From an uncultured Paracoccaceae bacterium (lineage in GTDB: Bacteria; Pseudomonadota; Alphaproteobacteria; Rhodobacterales; Rhodobacteraceae), in the NCBI GenBank assembly GCA_947503775.1, contig CANNFE010000010.1, positions 53,450-117,449 on the forward strand: a stretch of DNA of 64,000 nucleotides, in the 5' to 3' direction. Each line of letters begins with the position of its first letter. Within the stretch, counting starts at the first letter, position 1. This document shows, piece by piece, positions 16,392-28,296 of this stretch. The notes below the pieces were generated by a model, which had not been told where the DNA came from, did not search any database, and worked only from the letters and a program-made list of their open reading frames with translations. The translations under genes were made by a program, and so were the position numbers.

Positions 16392-17147
16392 ATGACGTTT
16401 CGATCCTGTATTCTTTGCGCGACACCGCGGAGCGGGAGCACGCTGCTTTGCAGGATGCTGTCGGAGACCGGCGTCGCCGGGCGTCCGAAGTCGTATTTCC
16501 ATCGTCCGTCGATGCTCTCTTGGGCCACGGCGGTCGATGTCGCGGCGGATCGCGAAGATCTGGAGACGTTCAAGCGGGTGCTGGAGGCTGTTCTCGAGCG
16601 CGGTCGCGGCCGCAGCGATGTGTTCGGCTTGCGGCTTATGCGGGAGAGCTACGGGTCTCTGGCCGGTTGGCTCGAGGCGCTGTTTCCGGATCATCCCAGT
16701 GCGGCCGGCCGGTTCGAGGCGGCTTTTGGCGCGCCTCTTTATATCTATCTGCGGCGCGAGGATAAGGTGGCGCAGGCCGTCTCTCGTGCGATGGCCGAGC
16801 AGACGGGGCTGTGGCATCGGGCCGCCGATGGGCGCGAGCTGGAGCGGACGGCCCCGGCGGCCGAGCCGGTCTATGATGCGGATCTGATCGCCTCGCATGT
16901 GGCAGCGCTTTCCGATCTGGACGAGGCCTGGGCGCGCTGGTTTCACGCCGAGGGGATCGATCCGTTACGGCTGAGCTATGAGGAACTGGCGGCCGCGCCG
17001 GGTGCGCAGCTGCGGCGTATCCTCATGCGGTTGGGCCTTGATCCGGCGGCGGCAGACGGGGTCGTGCCGTCGGTCGCGAAGCTCGCCGATGAGGTCAGCG
17101 CGGCATGGGTCCGGCGGTTTCGGGCGGAGCGGACCGCTGCGCTCTAG
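16392..17147 (+). CDS. Stf0-type sulfotransferase
   Basis: A 251-residue protein from ATG 16392. The 5'-phosphosulfate loop is TPRSGSTLLC (residues 11-20), and YLRREDKVAQAVSRAMA is the 3'-phosphate contact segment typical of PAPS sulfotransferases of the Stf0 (trehalose sulfotransferase) family. It transfers sulfate from PAPS to a hydroxyl, often on a glycolipid or sugar. It overlaps the permease gene tail-to-tail (17144-17147) and stands alone on the plus strand, so its acceptor cannot be read from context. Confidence 0.83.
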   Translation: MTFRSCILCATPRSGSTLLCRMLSETGVAGRPKSYFHRPSMLSWATAVDVAADREDLETFKRVLEAVLERGRGRSDVFGLRLMRESYGSLAGWLEALFPDHPSAAGRFEAAFGAPLYIYLRREDKVAQAVSRAMAEQTGLWHRAADGRELERTAPAAEPVYDADLIASHVAALSDLDEAWARWFHAEGIDPLRLSYEELAAAPGAQLRRILMRLGLDPAAADGVVPSVAKLADEVSAAWVRRFRAERTAAL

Positions 17148-17947
17148 CGCAGAATCTGGCCCATCATTCGAGGGCGCTTCGGAGCCTGCGGCAGGTGCCG
17201 GTTCAGGCGGCGGTTCACCAATCCCATCAGGGTGATGATCGTGAGCGTCAACAGGACGAAATATCCCGCCAGGATCGGGTAGGGCACGAAGGGATTGAAG
17301 GTCTTGTCGGCAAAATATCTTGCGTAATAGAGCGCATCGCCGCGCTGTTGCAGGGCCGGAAAGCCGGAGAAGAAGACCAGTGTCGTGGCGTGAAAGAGAA
17401 AGATCGCCTCGTTGATATAGGCGGGCCAAGCAAGACGCAGCATGGTGGGCCAGACGATGCGGGTGAAGCGCTTCAACCCGGTGAAGCCGTAGGCGTCGGC
17501 GGCCTCGATCTCTCCGCGGGGGATGGTGCGCAGGGCGCCGTGGAAGATTTCGGCGGAATAGGCCGCGGTGTTCAGAAAGAGCACGATCGCCGCGCCCGCC
17601 CAGGCATTGGTCAGCCAGTCTGGGCCGATGCCGGCCTGTCTGAGGCGCAGGAAGATGAAGTAGGCCAGAAAGAACTGGATGAAGAGCGGCGAGCCGCGAA
17701 AGAGAAGGATGATCCCGCGGCAAAGCGCGCGGATCGGGGGCAGGCGACTCTCTTTGCCCAGGGCGAGCGCTGTGGCGAGAATGAAACCCGCGGCGAGGGC
17801 GATCAGCCCGAAATAAATGTTCCAGATCAGGCCCGAGCCGATCAGCGTGAACTGCTCGCAGAGGGTGAAGTCGTCGCGGGGCAGCAGGCGCTCTCCGATC
17901 CCCAGAGAGCGCAATCCGTAGGCCTGAATGGTCTCGAGGCAGGTCAT
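17144..17947 (-). CDS. Polar amino-acid-type ABC transporter permease (HisM-like)
   Basis: A 267-residue membrane protein starting inside the previous stop (ATGA at 17944-17947). It has about five membrane spans, including GLIWNIYFGLIALAAGFILATALAL and YPILAGYFVLLTLTIITLMGLV. The cytoplasmic coupling EAA-type loop reads EIEAADAYGFTGLKRFTRIVWP. It pairs with the HisQ-like permease upstream to form the channel of an importer with the binding protein at 19666 and ATPase at 20437. The substrate is not known; such systems carry amino acids or opines. Confidence 0.87.
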   Translation of the reverse strand: MTCLETIQAYGLRSLGIGERLLPRDDFTLCEQFTLIGSGLIWNIYFGLIALAAGFILATALALGKESRLPPIRALCRGIILLFRGSPLFIQFFLAYFIFLRLRQAGIGPDWLTNAWAGAAIVLFLNTAAYSAEIFHGALRTIPRGEIEAADAYGFTGLKRFTRIVWPTMLRLAWPAYINEAIFLFHATTLVFFSGFPALQQRGDALYYARYFADKTFNPFVPYPILAGYFVLLTLTIITLMGLVNRRLNRHLPQAPKRPRMMGQILR

Positions 17948-18810
17948 GAGGTCGCTCTGGCTCCGAAGGCCTGACCATGGGTGAGGCGGGCCATCAGACG
18001 CTCGAGCGCGGCTTCGGAGATCTTGGTGAAGGCCAGATAGAAGACGAGCAGGAAGAGGAAGTACCAGAGCCGCCAGTCGCCATGGGGATAATCGGTAAAG
18101 CGCGGGGTCTTGGCGCCGCCCAGCTCGCGCGCCCAGTAGACGATATCCTCGACGCCCAGAAGAAAGAGAAGGGGCGTTGCCTTGATGAGAACCATCCAGA
18201 GATTGCCGAGGCCGGATAGGGCGTAGACCCACATTTGTGGCACCAGAATGCGCCAGAAGGTCTGGCGGGGCGTCATGCCATAGGCCTGGGCGGTTTCGAT
18301 CTGCGCCTGCGGGACGGCGCGCATGGCGCCGTAGAGCACATTGGCCGCGAAGGCGCCGAAGACGATGGCAAAGGTCAGGACAGCGATCAGGAAGCCGTAG
18401 ACTTCGTGGACCCATTGCGGAGACGAGGAGAGCGGCAGCTTGGCCGCCGAGCATACGACGAAGTCATTGCCTTGCCGGATGGGCTGTTCCCAGTCGGGAC
18501 ACAGGATCTGGTGGCGGATCCATTCGAACCCCTGATCGAGGGCGATGACGAAAAAGAGGAAGAAGGCGATGTCGGGGATGCCGCGGACGATCGCGATATA
18601 GGTCTTGCCGATCCAGCTGAGCGGTGCGGGGCCGCGGGCCGCCATGGCGCCGAGAAAGCCGAAGGCAAGCGCGGTAGGCGCGGTAATGGCGAGCAGCAGA
18701 AGCACGGTTCCGAAGCTGGAATAAAAGACCATGTGCTTGCCGGTGGTCAGGTAGCAGGCAAACCAGCGGGCTGTTTCGAGCGTGTCGGGATCGGCGCAGA
18801 AGGCAAACAT
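17944..18810 (-). CDS. Polar amino-acid-type ABC transporter permease (HisQ-like)
   Basis: A 288-residue inner-membrane permease with an N-terminal span (FGTVLLLLAITAPTALAFGFLG), further spans near residues 145-165 and 215-260, and the coupling loop QIETAQAYGMTPRQTFWRILVPQ. A roughly 40-residue segment between spans (about 98-135) is longer than usual for this family. It begins one base after the alpha/beta hydrolase stop and overlaps the next permease, so all are one operon. Confidence 0.87.
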   Translation of the reverse strand: MFAFCADPDTLETARWFACYLTTGKHMVFYSSFGTVLLLLAITAPTALAFGFLGAMAARGPAPLSWIGKTYIAIVRGIPDIAFFLFFVIALDQGFEWIRHQILCPDWEQPIRQGNDFVVCSAAKLPLSSSPQWVHEVYGFLIAVLTFAIVFGAFAANVLYGAMRAVPQAQIETAQAYGMTPRQTFWRILVPQMWVYALSGLGNLWMVLIKATPLLFLLGVEDIVYWARELGGAKTPRFTDYPHGDWRLWYFLFLLVFYLAFTKISEAALERLMARLTHGQAFGARATS

Positions 18811-19629
18811 CTATGGCAGGCCTGCAAGCGCATTCCGCAGGGCACGGCCAACGGTCTCTGGATCTTCGAGCTGCGGCAGATGGCCGAGCCCGGGAAGGGG
18901 GGTGAGTGCGGTGCCCATGGCGTCGGCGAGCGCTTCGCCGCGGGAGAGGGGGATCCAGGGATCGTCTTCGCCCCAGAGGATGCGGGTGGGGCAGCGGGCC
19001 TCGCCGTAATGGGGTTCGACCTCGGCGGTGTAGCGTTCGTCGGCCATTGCGAATTGGGCGTAGAAGGCGTCTTTGCCCTGTTCGGTGAGCCAGGGGGCGG
19101 CGAGCTCTTTGCGGTCGTCCTCTGCGATGTCGTGGGCGAGGGCGCCGCCGATATAGGCATCGACGAGGGCCGCATGGATATGAGGCGGCAGGCCCGTGAA
19201 GGCATCGACATGCCGGCCGACATGATCGAAGAAGTCTGACCCCCAGGGACGCATGGCGACCACGTTCATCAGGATCCAGCCTGCATAGTCGCGGCCGTGC
19301 AGGAGATGAGCGCGGAGCGTGACGGCGCCGCCGAAATCATGGGCGATGACGAGGGGGCGGTCGAGCCCCCAGGCATCCAGCATTTCTCCGAACAGCTCGC
19401 CTTGCACATCCAGCGATGCAGGACGGGGGCCGTCCATCTGCGAACGGCCGAAGCCCGGCATGTCGTACCAATGAACGCGGTAGTCTTTCGCAAGCGCGGG
19501 AATGACGCGGTGCCAGGCGAAGGAGGACCATGGCCAGCCATGGGCGAGGACCAGATCCGGTCCCTGACCGGTCTGACCAGCGGCAACCTTGCCGGCGGAG
19601 GTCTCGTGCTGCTGGTCAAGTGTCCACAT
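18811..19629 (-). CDS. Alpha/beta hydrolase with Asp nucleophile (dehalogenase/epoxide-hydrolase type)
   Basis: This 272-residue hydrolase has the elbow AHDFGGAV with Asp98 where esterases carry Ser, as in haloalkane dehalogenases, haloacetate dehalogenases and epoxide hydrolases. Other landmarks are the oxyanion motif HGWPWSSFAW (30-39), WGEDDPWIP for the acid region, and GLGHLPQLE with the catalytic His. It lies inside the ABC importer operon, between the binding protein (37 bases upstream) and the HisQ-like permease (directly adjacent). This suggests it acts on the imported compound. Which reaction it performs cannot be decided from sequence alone. Confidence 0.82.
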   Translation of the reverse strand: MWTLDQQHETSAGKVAAGQTGQGPDLVLAHGWPWSSFAWHRVIPALAKDYRVHWYDMPGFGRSQMDGPRPASLDVQGELFGEMLDAWGLDRPLVIAHDFGGAVTLRAHLLHGRDYAGWILMNVVAMRPWGSDFFDHVGRHVDAFTGLPPHIHAALVDAYIGGALAHDIAEDDRKELAAPWLTEQGKDAFYAQFAMADERYTAEVEPHYGEARCPTRILWGEDDPWIPLSRGEALADAMGTALTPLPGLGHLPQLEDPETVGRALRNALAGLP

Positions 19630-19665
19630 CGGGAAAGGGGAGCGCCGAAACGCTCCCCGATCGGT

Positions 19666-20388
19666 TTATTCGAAAACGAGAGCGTCTTCGCCGAACCATT
19701 CGAGGATGAGTTCATTGAGCGAGCCGTCATCCTTCATCGATTGGATGGCGGCGTCGAGCGTCTCGCGCAGCTCTCCGTCGGATTCGCGCACGCCTGCACC
19801 CAGGCCGCCACCCAGCGGGACATCGTCTCCGACGAAGGACATGGCGGCGTCTTCGTCCACGATCGGAACGAGGAAGTCCTTGTCGGCGAAGACGGCGTCG
19901 GCCTCTCCGTTGCGGACGGCGGCGACGGTTTCATCGGGGGTCGCGAATTCCAGAAGCGTGGCGCCCGAGGCGGCGACATGGGCGGCCTGGATCGTGTTCA
20001 CCTGAGCGGCGACAACGCCGCCTTCGAGATCGGCCTCCTCGCTGAGCGCCGCATAGGCGGAGGCCGCGGGGGGCACATAGTTCTGGGTGAAGTCGATCAC
20101 CTCGTCCCGCTCGTCGGTGATCGACATGCCGGCCATGATCACGTCGTAGTTGCTGGAGACGAGGTTGGGGATGATGCTGTCCCAATCATTGGTCACCCAT
20201 TCGCATGTCAGATTGGCGCGGGCGCAGAGCTCGTCGCCGAGAACACGCTCGAAGCCGGCAACCTCGCCGTTATCGTCGAGGAAGTTGTAGGGAGGGTAGG
20301 CGCCCTCAGTGCCGAGGCGGACGACGTCCTGGGCCAGCGCGGCGGTGCCCGCAAACGCGATGGCAGTAGTCAAAAGCAGCTTTTTCAT
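19666..20388 (-). CDS. Periplasmic amino-acid-type substrate-binding protein
   Basis: A 240-residue SBP_bac_3 family protein with a cleavable signal peptide (MKKLLLTTAIAFAGTAALAQ). The mature start VVRLGTEGAYPPYNFLDDNGEVAGFE is the typical ligand-binding lobe; GMSITDERDEVIDFTQNY is the second hallmark. Arg in the DERDE segment usually holds the ligand carboxylate or is replaced in opine binders. It feeds the HisQM-like permeases of the operon. The ATPase gene ends 49 bases upstream. Confidence 0.9.
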   Translation of the reverse strand: MKKLLLTTAIAFAGTAALAQDVVRLGTEGAYPPYNFLDDNGEVAGFERVLGDELCARANLTCEWVTNDWDSIIPNLVSSNYDVIMAGMSITDERDEVIDFTQNYVPPAASAYAALSEEADLEGGVVAAQVNTIQAAHVAASGATLLEFATPDETVAAVRNGEADAVFADKDFLVPIVDEDAAMSFVGDDVPLGGGLGAGVRESDGELRETLDAAIQSMKDDGSLNELILEWFGEDALVFE

Positions 20389-20436
20389 CGGTGATGTCCC
20401 TGTCGTTTTTTGGTGTTGATGGGTTTGGATAGCGTC

Positions 20437-21213
20437 TCAGGCGGCGAGCGTCGAGGAGAGGAAGCCGCGCAGACGGTCTGTTTCGGGATCGGTAAAGAGC
20501 CGGGCCGGGGCGCCCTGTTCCTCGATCCGGCCCTGGTGGAGGAAGGCGACATGGTCCGACACATCGCGGGCCATGGTCATATCATGGGTGACGAGGATCA
20601 TCGTGCGGCCTTCCTCGGCGAGGGCCTGGATGACGCGGACGACCTCCTGCTCCAGTTCGGGATCGAGGGCGGAGGTGGGTTCGTCGAAAAGAAGGGCCTT
20701 GGGCTCCATGCAGAGGGCGCGGGCGATGGCGGCACGCTGCTGCTGGCCGCCCGAAAGCTGGGCCGGATAGACATCCGCCTTGTCGCCGATGCCGACCTTC
20801 TCGAGATAGGCGCGGGCTGCCGGTTCCACCTCGGCCCTGTCCCGGCCCAGAACGGTGAGCGGGGCTTCCATCACGTTTTGCAGGATCGTCATATGGGCCC
20901 AGAGGTTGAACTGCTGAAAGACCATCGAGAGGTTGGTGCGGATGCGCATGATCTGCTTGCGGTCCGACGGATGCCGGTTTGTACCCGCGCCTTTCCAGGA
21001 CACCGGCTCTCCGCAAAAGACGATGTCGCCCTGCTGGCTGTCCTCCAGCAGATTGGCGCAGCGCAGAAGTGTGGATTTGCCTGATCCGGAGGAGCCGATG
21101 AGGGAGACGACGTCGCCTTTGCGGGCCGTGATATCGACGCCCTTGAGGACCTCGAGCTGGCCGTAGCTCTTGTGGAGATCGCGGATCTCGATAACGGGCG
21201 CGTTGTCGGTCAA
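20437..21213 (-). CDS. Polar amino-acid-type ABC transporter ATPase (HisP-like)
   Basis: A 258-residue ATPase with Walker A GSSGSGKST (about 37-45), Q-loop VFQQFNLW, signature LSGGQQQR, Walker B ALLFDEPTSALDPE and switch His in VTHDM. Length and the N-terminal PVIEIRDLHKSYGQLEVLKGVD fit the HisP/GlnQ group. It is the first gene of the operon ATPase - binding protein - hydrolase - HisQ - HisM. Confidence 0.92.
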   Translation of the reverse strand: MTDNAPVIEIRDLHKSYGQLEVLKGVDITARKGDVVSLIGSSGSGKSTLLRCANLLEDSQQGDIVFCGEPVSWKGAGTNRHPSDRKQIMRIRTNLSMVFQQFNLWAHMTILQNVMEAPLTVLGRDRAEVEPAARAYLEKVGIGDKADVYPAQLSGGQQQRAAIARALCMEPKALLFDEPTSALDPELEQEVVRVIQALAEEGRTMILVTHDMTMARDVSDHVAFLHQGRIEEQGAPARLFTDPETDRLRGFLSSTLAA

Positions 21214-21273
21214 GGGCTGTCCGGTCTGTCGTTACAGCGGCTGAGTAGGGCGCAGATCGCCCCGGATTGCAAG

Positions 21274-22038
21274 TCAGGAGGCGCCCGATTGACCCAGCGT
21301 TTCAAGAGGATCCGGCAGCGGCAGGTCGTATGCTTCGGGGGGAGGCACAACCAGCCCGCGAATGCCAAGATTTGTGCGATGCGAGTCCGGTAGAGCCTTG
21401 ATCGCCTGGCCGATGGCGTGCCTCAGCGGGATCACGGCATCTGCTTGGGCGGTGATGAGGCTTTGCCCGGGGGAGGCGTCCGTGCGCCCGATGATGTGAA
21501 CGCCGTCGGTCTGGCCTGCGCGATCGAGCATCGCCCAGGTGATGGCGTCGATGGCCGCGATATCGGCGCGACGCTCTTGAATGGCGCGGACGCTTTCGGC
21601 ATGGGCGCCGGTTTTGGTGATATCGGTGAAGGCGGTCCCTTGCCGTTTGGCCCAATGCTGCGCGGCGCCGTAGCCCGATTGCGACAGGGTTTCGTTGCAG
21701 GCAAAGCGCGCTGCCACCAGATCCAGTGGATCGGTGACAGCCCGGTCATGGGTGACGAAATGGCTGTAGTAGTAGCCTGCCGGCGCTTCGGGCAGGCCGT
21801 AATCGAGAAGGCCGACGATCTGGACATTGCCCTTGAGCCGGGCGCGATAAGGAAGGTTGCAGATCTGGCCTAGCAGCAGGTCAGGACTGGTCCAACCGGC
21901 CCAGATATCGAGATCGTGCGACAGGCGTTCGGGTGGATCGAAGGGATCTGGGCCCAGAGCCTCGCGGATCAGCGACCAAAGCGCGTCATGGGAGGCCCGG
22001 TTTTCGGGCCGAAGGTACATCGGCAGAGCGGCGATCAA
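21274..22038 (-). CDS. PhnD/SsuA-like substrate-binding protein
   Basis: A 254-residue protein of the PhnD-type periplasmic-binding fold: it has the YSHFVTHDRAV region and the IQERRADIAAIDAITWAML block where such proteins trace the hinge. There is no signal peptide, unlike transported binding proteins, so it may be cytoplasmic or a solitary homologue. The start overlaps the TerB-like stop by ATGA (22035-22038). No phosphonate transporter is adjacent. Confidence 0.75.
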   Translation of the reverse strand: MIAALPMYLRPENRASHDALWSLIREALGPDPFDPPERLSHDLDIWAGWTSPDLLLGQICNLPYRARLKGNVQIVGLLDYGLPEAPAGYYYSHFVTHDRAVTDPLDLVAARFACNETLSQSGYGAAQHWAKRQGTAFTDITKTGAHAESVRAIQERRADIAAIDAITWAMLDRAGQTDGVHIIGRTDASPGQSLITAQADAVIPLRHAIGQAIKALPDSHRTNLGIRGLVVPPPEAYDLPLPDPLETLGQSGAS

Positions 22039-22478
22039 ATGCGGCGGGCCTCGACCCGCTGGCGGGCAAGGGCGCTGTCCTGATCGGTGACGCCCAGCAT
22101 CGGGGCAACCATGCGGAGCAGCGCATCCTCGTGATCGTCGCGTTCGCCATCAGCGAGGACCACGTCCCATAGCGCCTCGAGCACGGCTTCGCGATCCTCG
22201 TAGGGGACCGTTTCCTTGATGGCCTTGGTAAAGCGGACGGTATCAGGCGCATCATGTTCGATCCGCTCGCAATCGGCGCGCAGCTGGGCCGCCTCGACAG
22301 GATTGAGATCGTAACGCCGTGCCAGGATCCGGTCGATGCGGGCAATTTCGGCGGCGTCATAGATCCCGTCGGATTTGGCGATCCGGACAAGCAAGGCCCC
22401 GAGCGCGAGACGCGCATCAAGTTCGCGAAGCGGTTCGGGGTTCGGCGCGGTCAGGCGCTTGAGAAAATCGGCAAACAT
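22035..22478 (-). CDS. TerB-like (tellurite-resistance/DjlA-type) protein
   Basis: A 147-residue helical protein when started at ATG 22478; the frame is open to 22592 but the extra residues look non-coding. The pattern LALGALLVRIAKSDGIYDAAEIARIDRIL and LWDVVLADGERDDHEDALLRMVAPMLG matches the TerB fold, with two acidic metal-binding-like helices (SDGIYDAAE; ADGERDDHED). Despite the name, most family members have no shown link to tellurite. It is coupled to the PhnD-like gene downstream. Confidence 0.78.
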   Translation of the reverse strand: MFADFLKRLTAPNPEPLRELDARLALGALLVRIAKSDGIYDAAEIARIDRILARRYDLNPVEAAQLRADCERIEHDAPDTVRFTKAIKETVPYEDREAVLEALWDVVLADGERDDHEDALLRMVAPMLGVTDQDSALARQRVEARRI

Positions 22479-22702
22479 AAGGTGGGGTATAGGGCGCGGA
22501 CCTGCCTTGGGAAAGGCCGCGACGCTCAAATGATGCGCAGAATGCGGCCCTGGACACCTGTTTGAAATCTTTACCTGATTTAAATGTGTCACAGGTTAGA
22601 TCAGACGTGATCGATCTGGCGGGCTTTGGGTCTTGATCGGATTGGTTTCGCAGCTAACTTGCAGATCAGGCGTGGCACTCGCGTCTTACGGGAGCGATTC
22701 GA

Positions 22703-23470
22703 ATGAAAAGAGCCGGGGCTCTTATTGGGGCGATCCTCTGGATCCCCGCTGGTGCATTTGCGCAGTCGTTGCCCGACACGGGGCCCGGCATCGAATTTTC
22801 TTTTGGAGCAGGTGTTCAGGTCAGGCCTGAATATTTCGGCTCGGACGAATATGAGACTCAGCCCGACTTCACATTGTCGATCGAGGAAGTGCGCTTTGGC
22901 AACGGGCGGTCGTTTGGCGGCGATCCCGAGGACGGGCTTAGCTTTCGCGGCTCGTTCCGTGCGGTCGGGGAGCGCGACTCGGACGATTTCGACGAGCTTG
23001 AGGGCCTGGATGATATCGACAGGACGCTCGAGCTGGGCTTCGGCGTCGTTTATACGCAGCCAGGTTACGAGGTCTTTGCCGATCTGCGGCAGGGCTTTGG
23101 CGGTCATGAAGGCCTCGTTGGCGAGGTCGGTGCCGATGCGATCCTGCGCTCAAGCGATCAGTTGAGCATGTCGGTGGGCCCGCGCGTCTTTTTCGGCTCG
23201 GACGATTATGCGGAAACTTATTTTGGCATCAGCGATGAGGAGGCCGGCGCCTCTGATTTCGACGCGTTCGATCCGGAGGGCGGCGCATTGTCCGCCGGGC
23301 TGGAAGTCGGGGTGAGCTATCGCTTCAACGATCGCTGGTCGGTCGATGGGGCTGTCGCCTACGATCGTTATCTTGGCGATGCGGCTGATAGTCCGATCGT
23401 CGAAGAGGGCAGTGAAGATCAGTATACGGCCCGGGTTGGTCTGGTTCGGACGTTCTCTTTCGGGTTCTGA
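22703..23470 (+). CDS. MipA/OmpV family outer-membrane protein
   Basis: A 255-residue protein with a signal peptide (cleavage near GAFAQ, residues 16-22). It has alternating beta strands and many acidic loops and ends in TARVGLVRTFSFGF with a terminal Phe, as outer-membrane barrels do. The family includes MipA, a scaffold for murein enzymes, and OmpV porins. Ribosome binding site GGGAG sits 9 bases ahead of the ATG. It is a single-gene unit followed by a hairpin terminator. Confidence 0.83.
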   Translation: MKRAGALIGAILWIPAGAFAQSLPDTGPGIEFSFGAGVQVRPEYFGSDEYETQPDFTLSIEEVRFGNGRSFGGDPEDGLSFRGSFRAVGERDSDDFDELEGLDDIDRTLELGFGVVYTQPGYEVFADLRQGFGGHEGLVGEVGADAILRSSDQLSMSVGPRVFFGSDDYAETYFGISDEEAGASDFDAFDPEGGALSAGLEVGVSYRFNDRWSVDGAVAYDRYLGDAADSPIVEEGSEDQYTARVGLVRTFSFGF

Positions 23471-23503
23471 GGCTTCTTTACGTCGTCCACGGTGTCTTGA
23501 TGA

Positions 23504-23535
23504 GACGCCTTGCGGCGTCATTTGATTTGATTGCG
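23504..23535 (+). terminator. Hairpin terminator after the MipA/OmpV gene
   Basis: GACGCC (23504-23509) pairs with GGCGTC (23514-23519) around TTGC, followed by ATTTGATTTGATT. The T-tract is interrupted, so strength is uncertain. Confidence 0.55.
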
Positions 23536-23554
23536 TTCAGGCCACGCGGGCCTT

Positions 23555-23598
23555 GGGGGCGTTGCCCCCAAACCCCAAGGATATTTGCAAGGCAAAGA
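23555..23598 (+). repeat. GGGGGC-GTT-GCCCCC hairpin plus ATATTTGCAAGGCAAAG motif
   Basis: A perfect 6-base stem (23555-23569), with CCTTGGGG 23551-23558 also able to pair with CCCCAAGG 23573-23580, followed by ATATTTGCAAGGCAAAG. This is another member of the dispersed hairpin-plus-TATTT family, between converging genes. Confidence 0.55.
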
Positions 23599-23602
23599 CG
23601 GG

Positions 23603-24466
23603 CTAGACCGGGCAGGTGACTGTGCCCGATGCGATCGGGACTCCGTGTCCGGCCACTTTTACGGAGATAAGGGTTTGGTCCGCGACCCGAGTTGTCACCT
23701 CGATATGGCTCGGGCGGCCCATCTCGATGCCTTGGCGCAGTGTCAGATGGGTCTCCCCCTCTGGTAGGCCGACCGTGTCCAGCAGATGCGCCATGAGGAT
23801 CGCGCTTGCCGATCCGGTTGCCGGATCCTCGGGGATGCCCGCTGTCGGAGAGAACATGCGCGCCCGGTAGCCGTCGCCCTCGGGCACATAAAGGTAAGCG
23901 CTGTCGACACCGCATTCGGTCATGAGCCTTGACCAGTGCGGTTCGACGGGGCGCGCTTTTGCAAGCGCGGCGAGGTTTGAAAGCTGCGCAAAGAGAAAGG
24001 TGGGACCACCGGTGCCGACACGCGGCGCGGCCCGGGCGAGATTGGGGAGTGCGAGATCCAGGGCTTGGGCCAGACGAGGCCGATCGACCTCGGCCTCGGT
24101 CAGATGTGGCAGGATCGGAGCGGGGAATTCCGCGCGCCCGTCCCTGATCGTGACAGGCACGAGCCCTGCCTCTTCCTCGAGCCGGATCTCGGCGGCGTCT
24201 GTGATCGCCGCCAGATAGAGCGCGCAGCCAATCGTGGGATGCCCCGCGAAGGGGATTTCGGCGGTGGGAAAGAAGATGCGGACCCGCGCGCTGTTGGCGG
24301 GATCTTTCGGGGCCATCACGAAGATCGTTTCGGAGAGATTGAATTCGCGTGCGATGGTCTGCATTTGCGGGCTCGTCAGATCGTCCGCGCCGGTCACGAT
24401 GGCCAGCGGATTGCCCGAAAAAGCGGTCTGCGTGAACACATCGTAAATGTGATAGGGCAGCTTCAT
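23603..24466 (-). CDS. PhzF family epimerase/isomerase
   Basis: A 287-residue protein started at ATG 24466, one base after the pyrG stop, so probably translated by re-initiation. It has the PhzF N-terminus YHIYDVFTQTAFSGNPLAIV, the catalytic Glu region ETIFV (about 46), FFPTAEIPFAGHPTIG and the second-lobe PEDPATGSASA. PhzF proteins are cofactor-free isomerases or epimerases of small metabolites; most members outside phenazine clusters have no known substrate. Confidence 0.88.
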   Translation of the reverse strand: MKLPYHIYDVFTQTAFSGNPLAIVTGADDLTSPQMQTIAREFNLSETIFVMAPKDPANSARVRIFFPTAEIPFAGHPTIGCALYLAAITDAAEIRLEEEAGLVPVTIRDGRAEFPAPILPHLTEAEVDRPRLAQALDLALPNLARAAPRVGTGGPTFLFAQLSNLAALAKARPVEPHWSRLMTECGVDSAYLYVPEGDGYRARMFSPTAGIPEDPATGSASAILMAHLLDTVGLPEGETHLTLRQGIEMGRPSHIEVTTRVADQTLISVKVAGHGVPIASGTVTCPV

Positions 24467-24467
24467 C

Positions 24468-26111
<1,644 letters not shown>

Positions 26112-26272
26112 ATGCCCGGATGCTCCCCGTGAGTGCCATTTCGAGGGTGCCGCGCCGGACCCTGACAGGGGCGTCGATGCGCGACATCACGGGATTTAAG
26201 TGTTACGGGATTCGGGGGAGGATCGCAAGATGATGCGTTCGATTAATCCCTGATCCGCAAATTCTTGTGGTG

Positions 26273-26632
26273 TCAGTCGAGCGTCGGGGTGAGGGGTGCG
26301 TCCGCATCCGAAGACGAGGGCGGCAGAAGATCCTGACCGGCCGGAAGCGTCTCTTCGGTTTGCGTCGGCACCGGCACGTCCCGCAAACGGTCCACGACCG
26401 ATGCGCCCGCGGTCTGCTGGGCCGCCACGATGGTCAGCGTGATCGAGGTGCAGATAAAGGCCACGGCAAGTGCCCATGTTACCTTGCTGAGCGCGGTCAC
26501 GCCCGAACGGCCGGCCGTGCTGCCGCCTCCGCCGCCGATCCCGAGACCGCCGCCTTCGGAGCGCTGGAGCAGCACCACGCCGATCAGGCTCAGCGCGAGC
26601 AGAAGGTGGACGATGAGGATGACGTTTTCCAT
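26273..26632 (-). CDS. secG: Preprotein translocase subunit SecG
   Basis: A 119-residue protein from the ATG complementary to 26630-26632. It has two membrane spans (ENVILIVHLLLALSLIGVVLLQ and TWALAVAFICTSITLTIVAA) separated by the Gly/Ser-rich loop GGGLGIGGGGGSTAGRSG typical of SecG. The C-terminal tail is Pro/Ser/Asp-rich. It assists SecYE in export. It is divergent from purA across 130 bases. Confidence 0.92.
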   Translation of the reverse strand: MENVILIVHLLLALSLIGVVLLQRSEGGGLGIGGGGGSTAGRSGVTALSKVTWALAVAFICTSITLTIVAAQQTAGASVVDRLRDVPVPTQTEETLPAGQDLLPPSSSDADAPLTPTLD

Positions 26633-26762
26633 GGGGATCCGTGACGATTTGGTTTGAGGCGAGATAGGCCATCGCAGCGACCGCTGCAACCCGCGCGATT
26701 GGTGCTTTCCGGCGACGTTGCGGCTCTTTAAGAGGGGTCGCGGAATGTGAAGGAGAGACCGG

Positions 26763-28055
<1,293 letters not shown>

Positions 28056-28068
28056 GGAGATTTGGGGC

Positions 28069-28296
28069 ATGGCACTGTCCTACAAGGCCAAAAAGCGGTG
28101 GTCGCTGATCATTCTTTTGATCGGCTTGCCAGTTTACGCGATCATCGCGGTGTCCCTGATGGCGTGGCTGACCGATATCGGCGCGCGTCCTCCGATCCTG
28201 GTGGAGCTGCTGATCTATCTGGTGCTGGGACTGCTTTGGGCGCTGCCGTTCAAGAATGTCTTCAAAGGGGTCGGGCAGGCGGATCCCGACGCGTGA
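28069..28296 (+). CDS. DUF2842 family small membrane protein
   Basis: A 75-residue protein with two membrane spans (WSLIILLIGLPVYAIIAVSLMAWL and LLIYLVLGLLWALPF) ending in FKNVFKGVGQADP. It follows purA with GGAG ahead of the start and belongs to the small DUF2842 family found near purA in Rhodobacteraceae. The function is unknown. Confidence 0.85.
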   Translation: MALSYKAKKRWSLIILLIGLPVYAIIAVSLMAWLTDIGARPPILVELLIYLVLGLLWALPFKNVFKGVGQADPDA

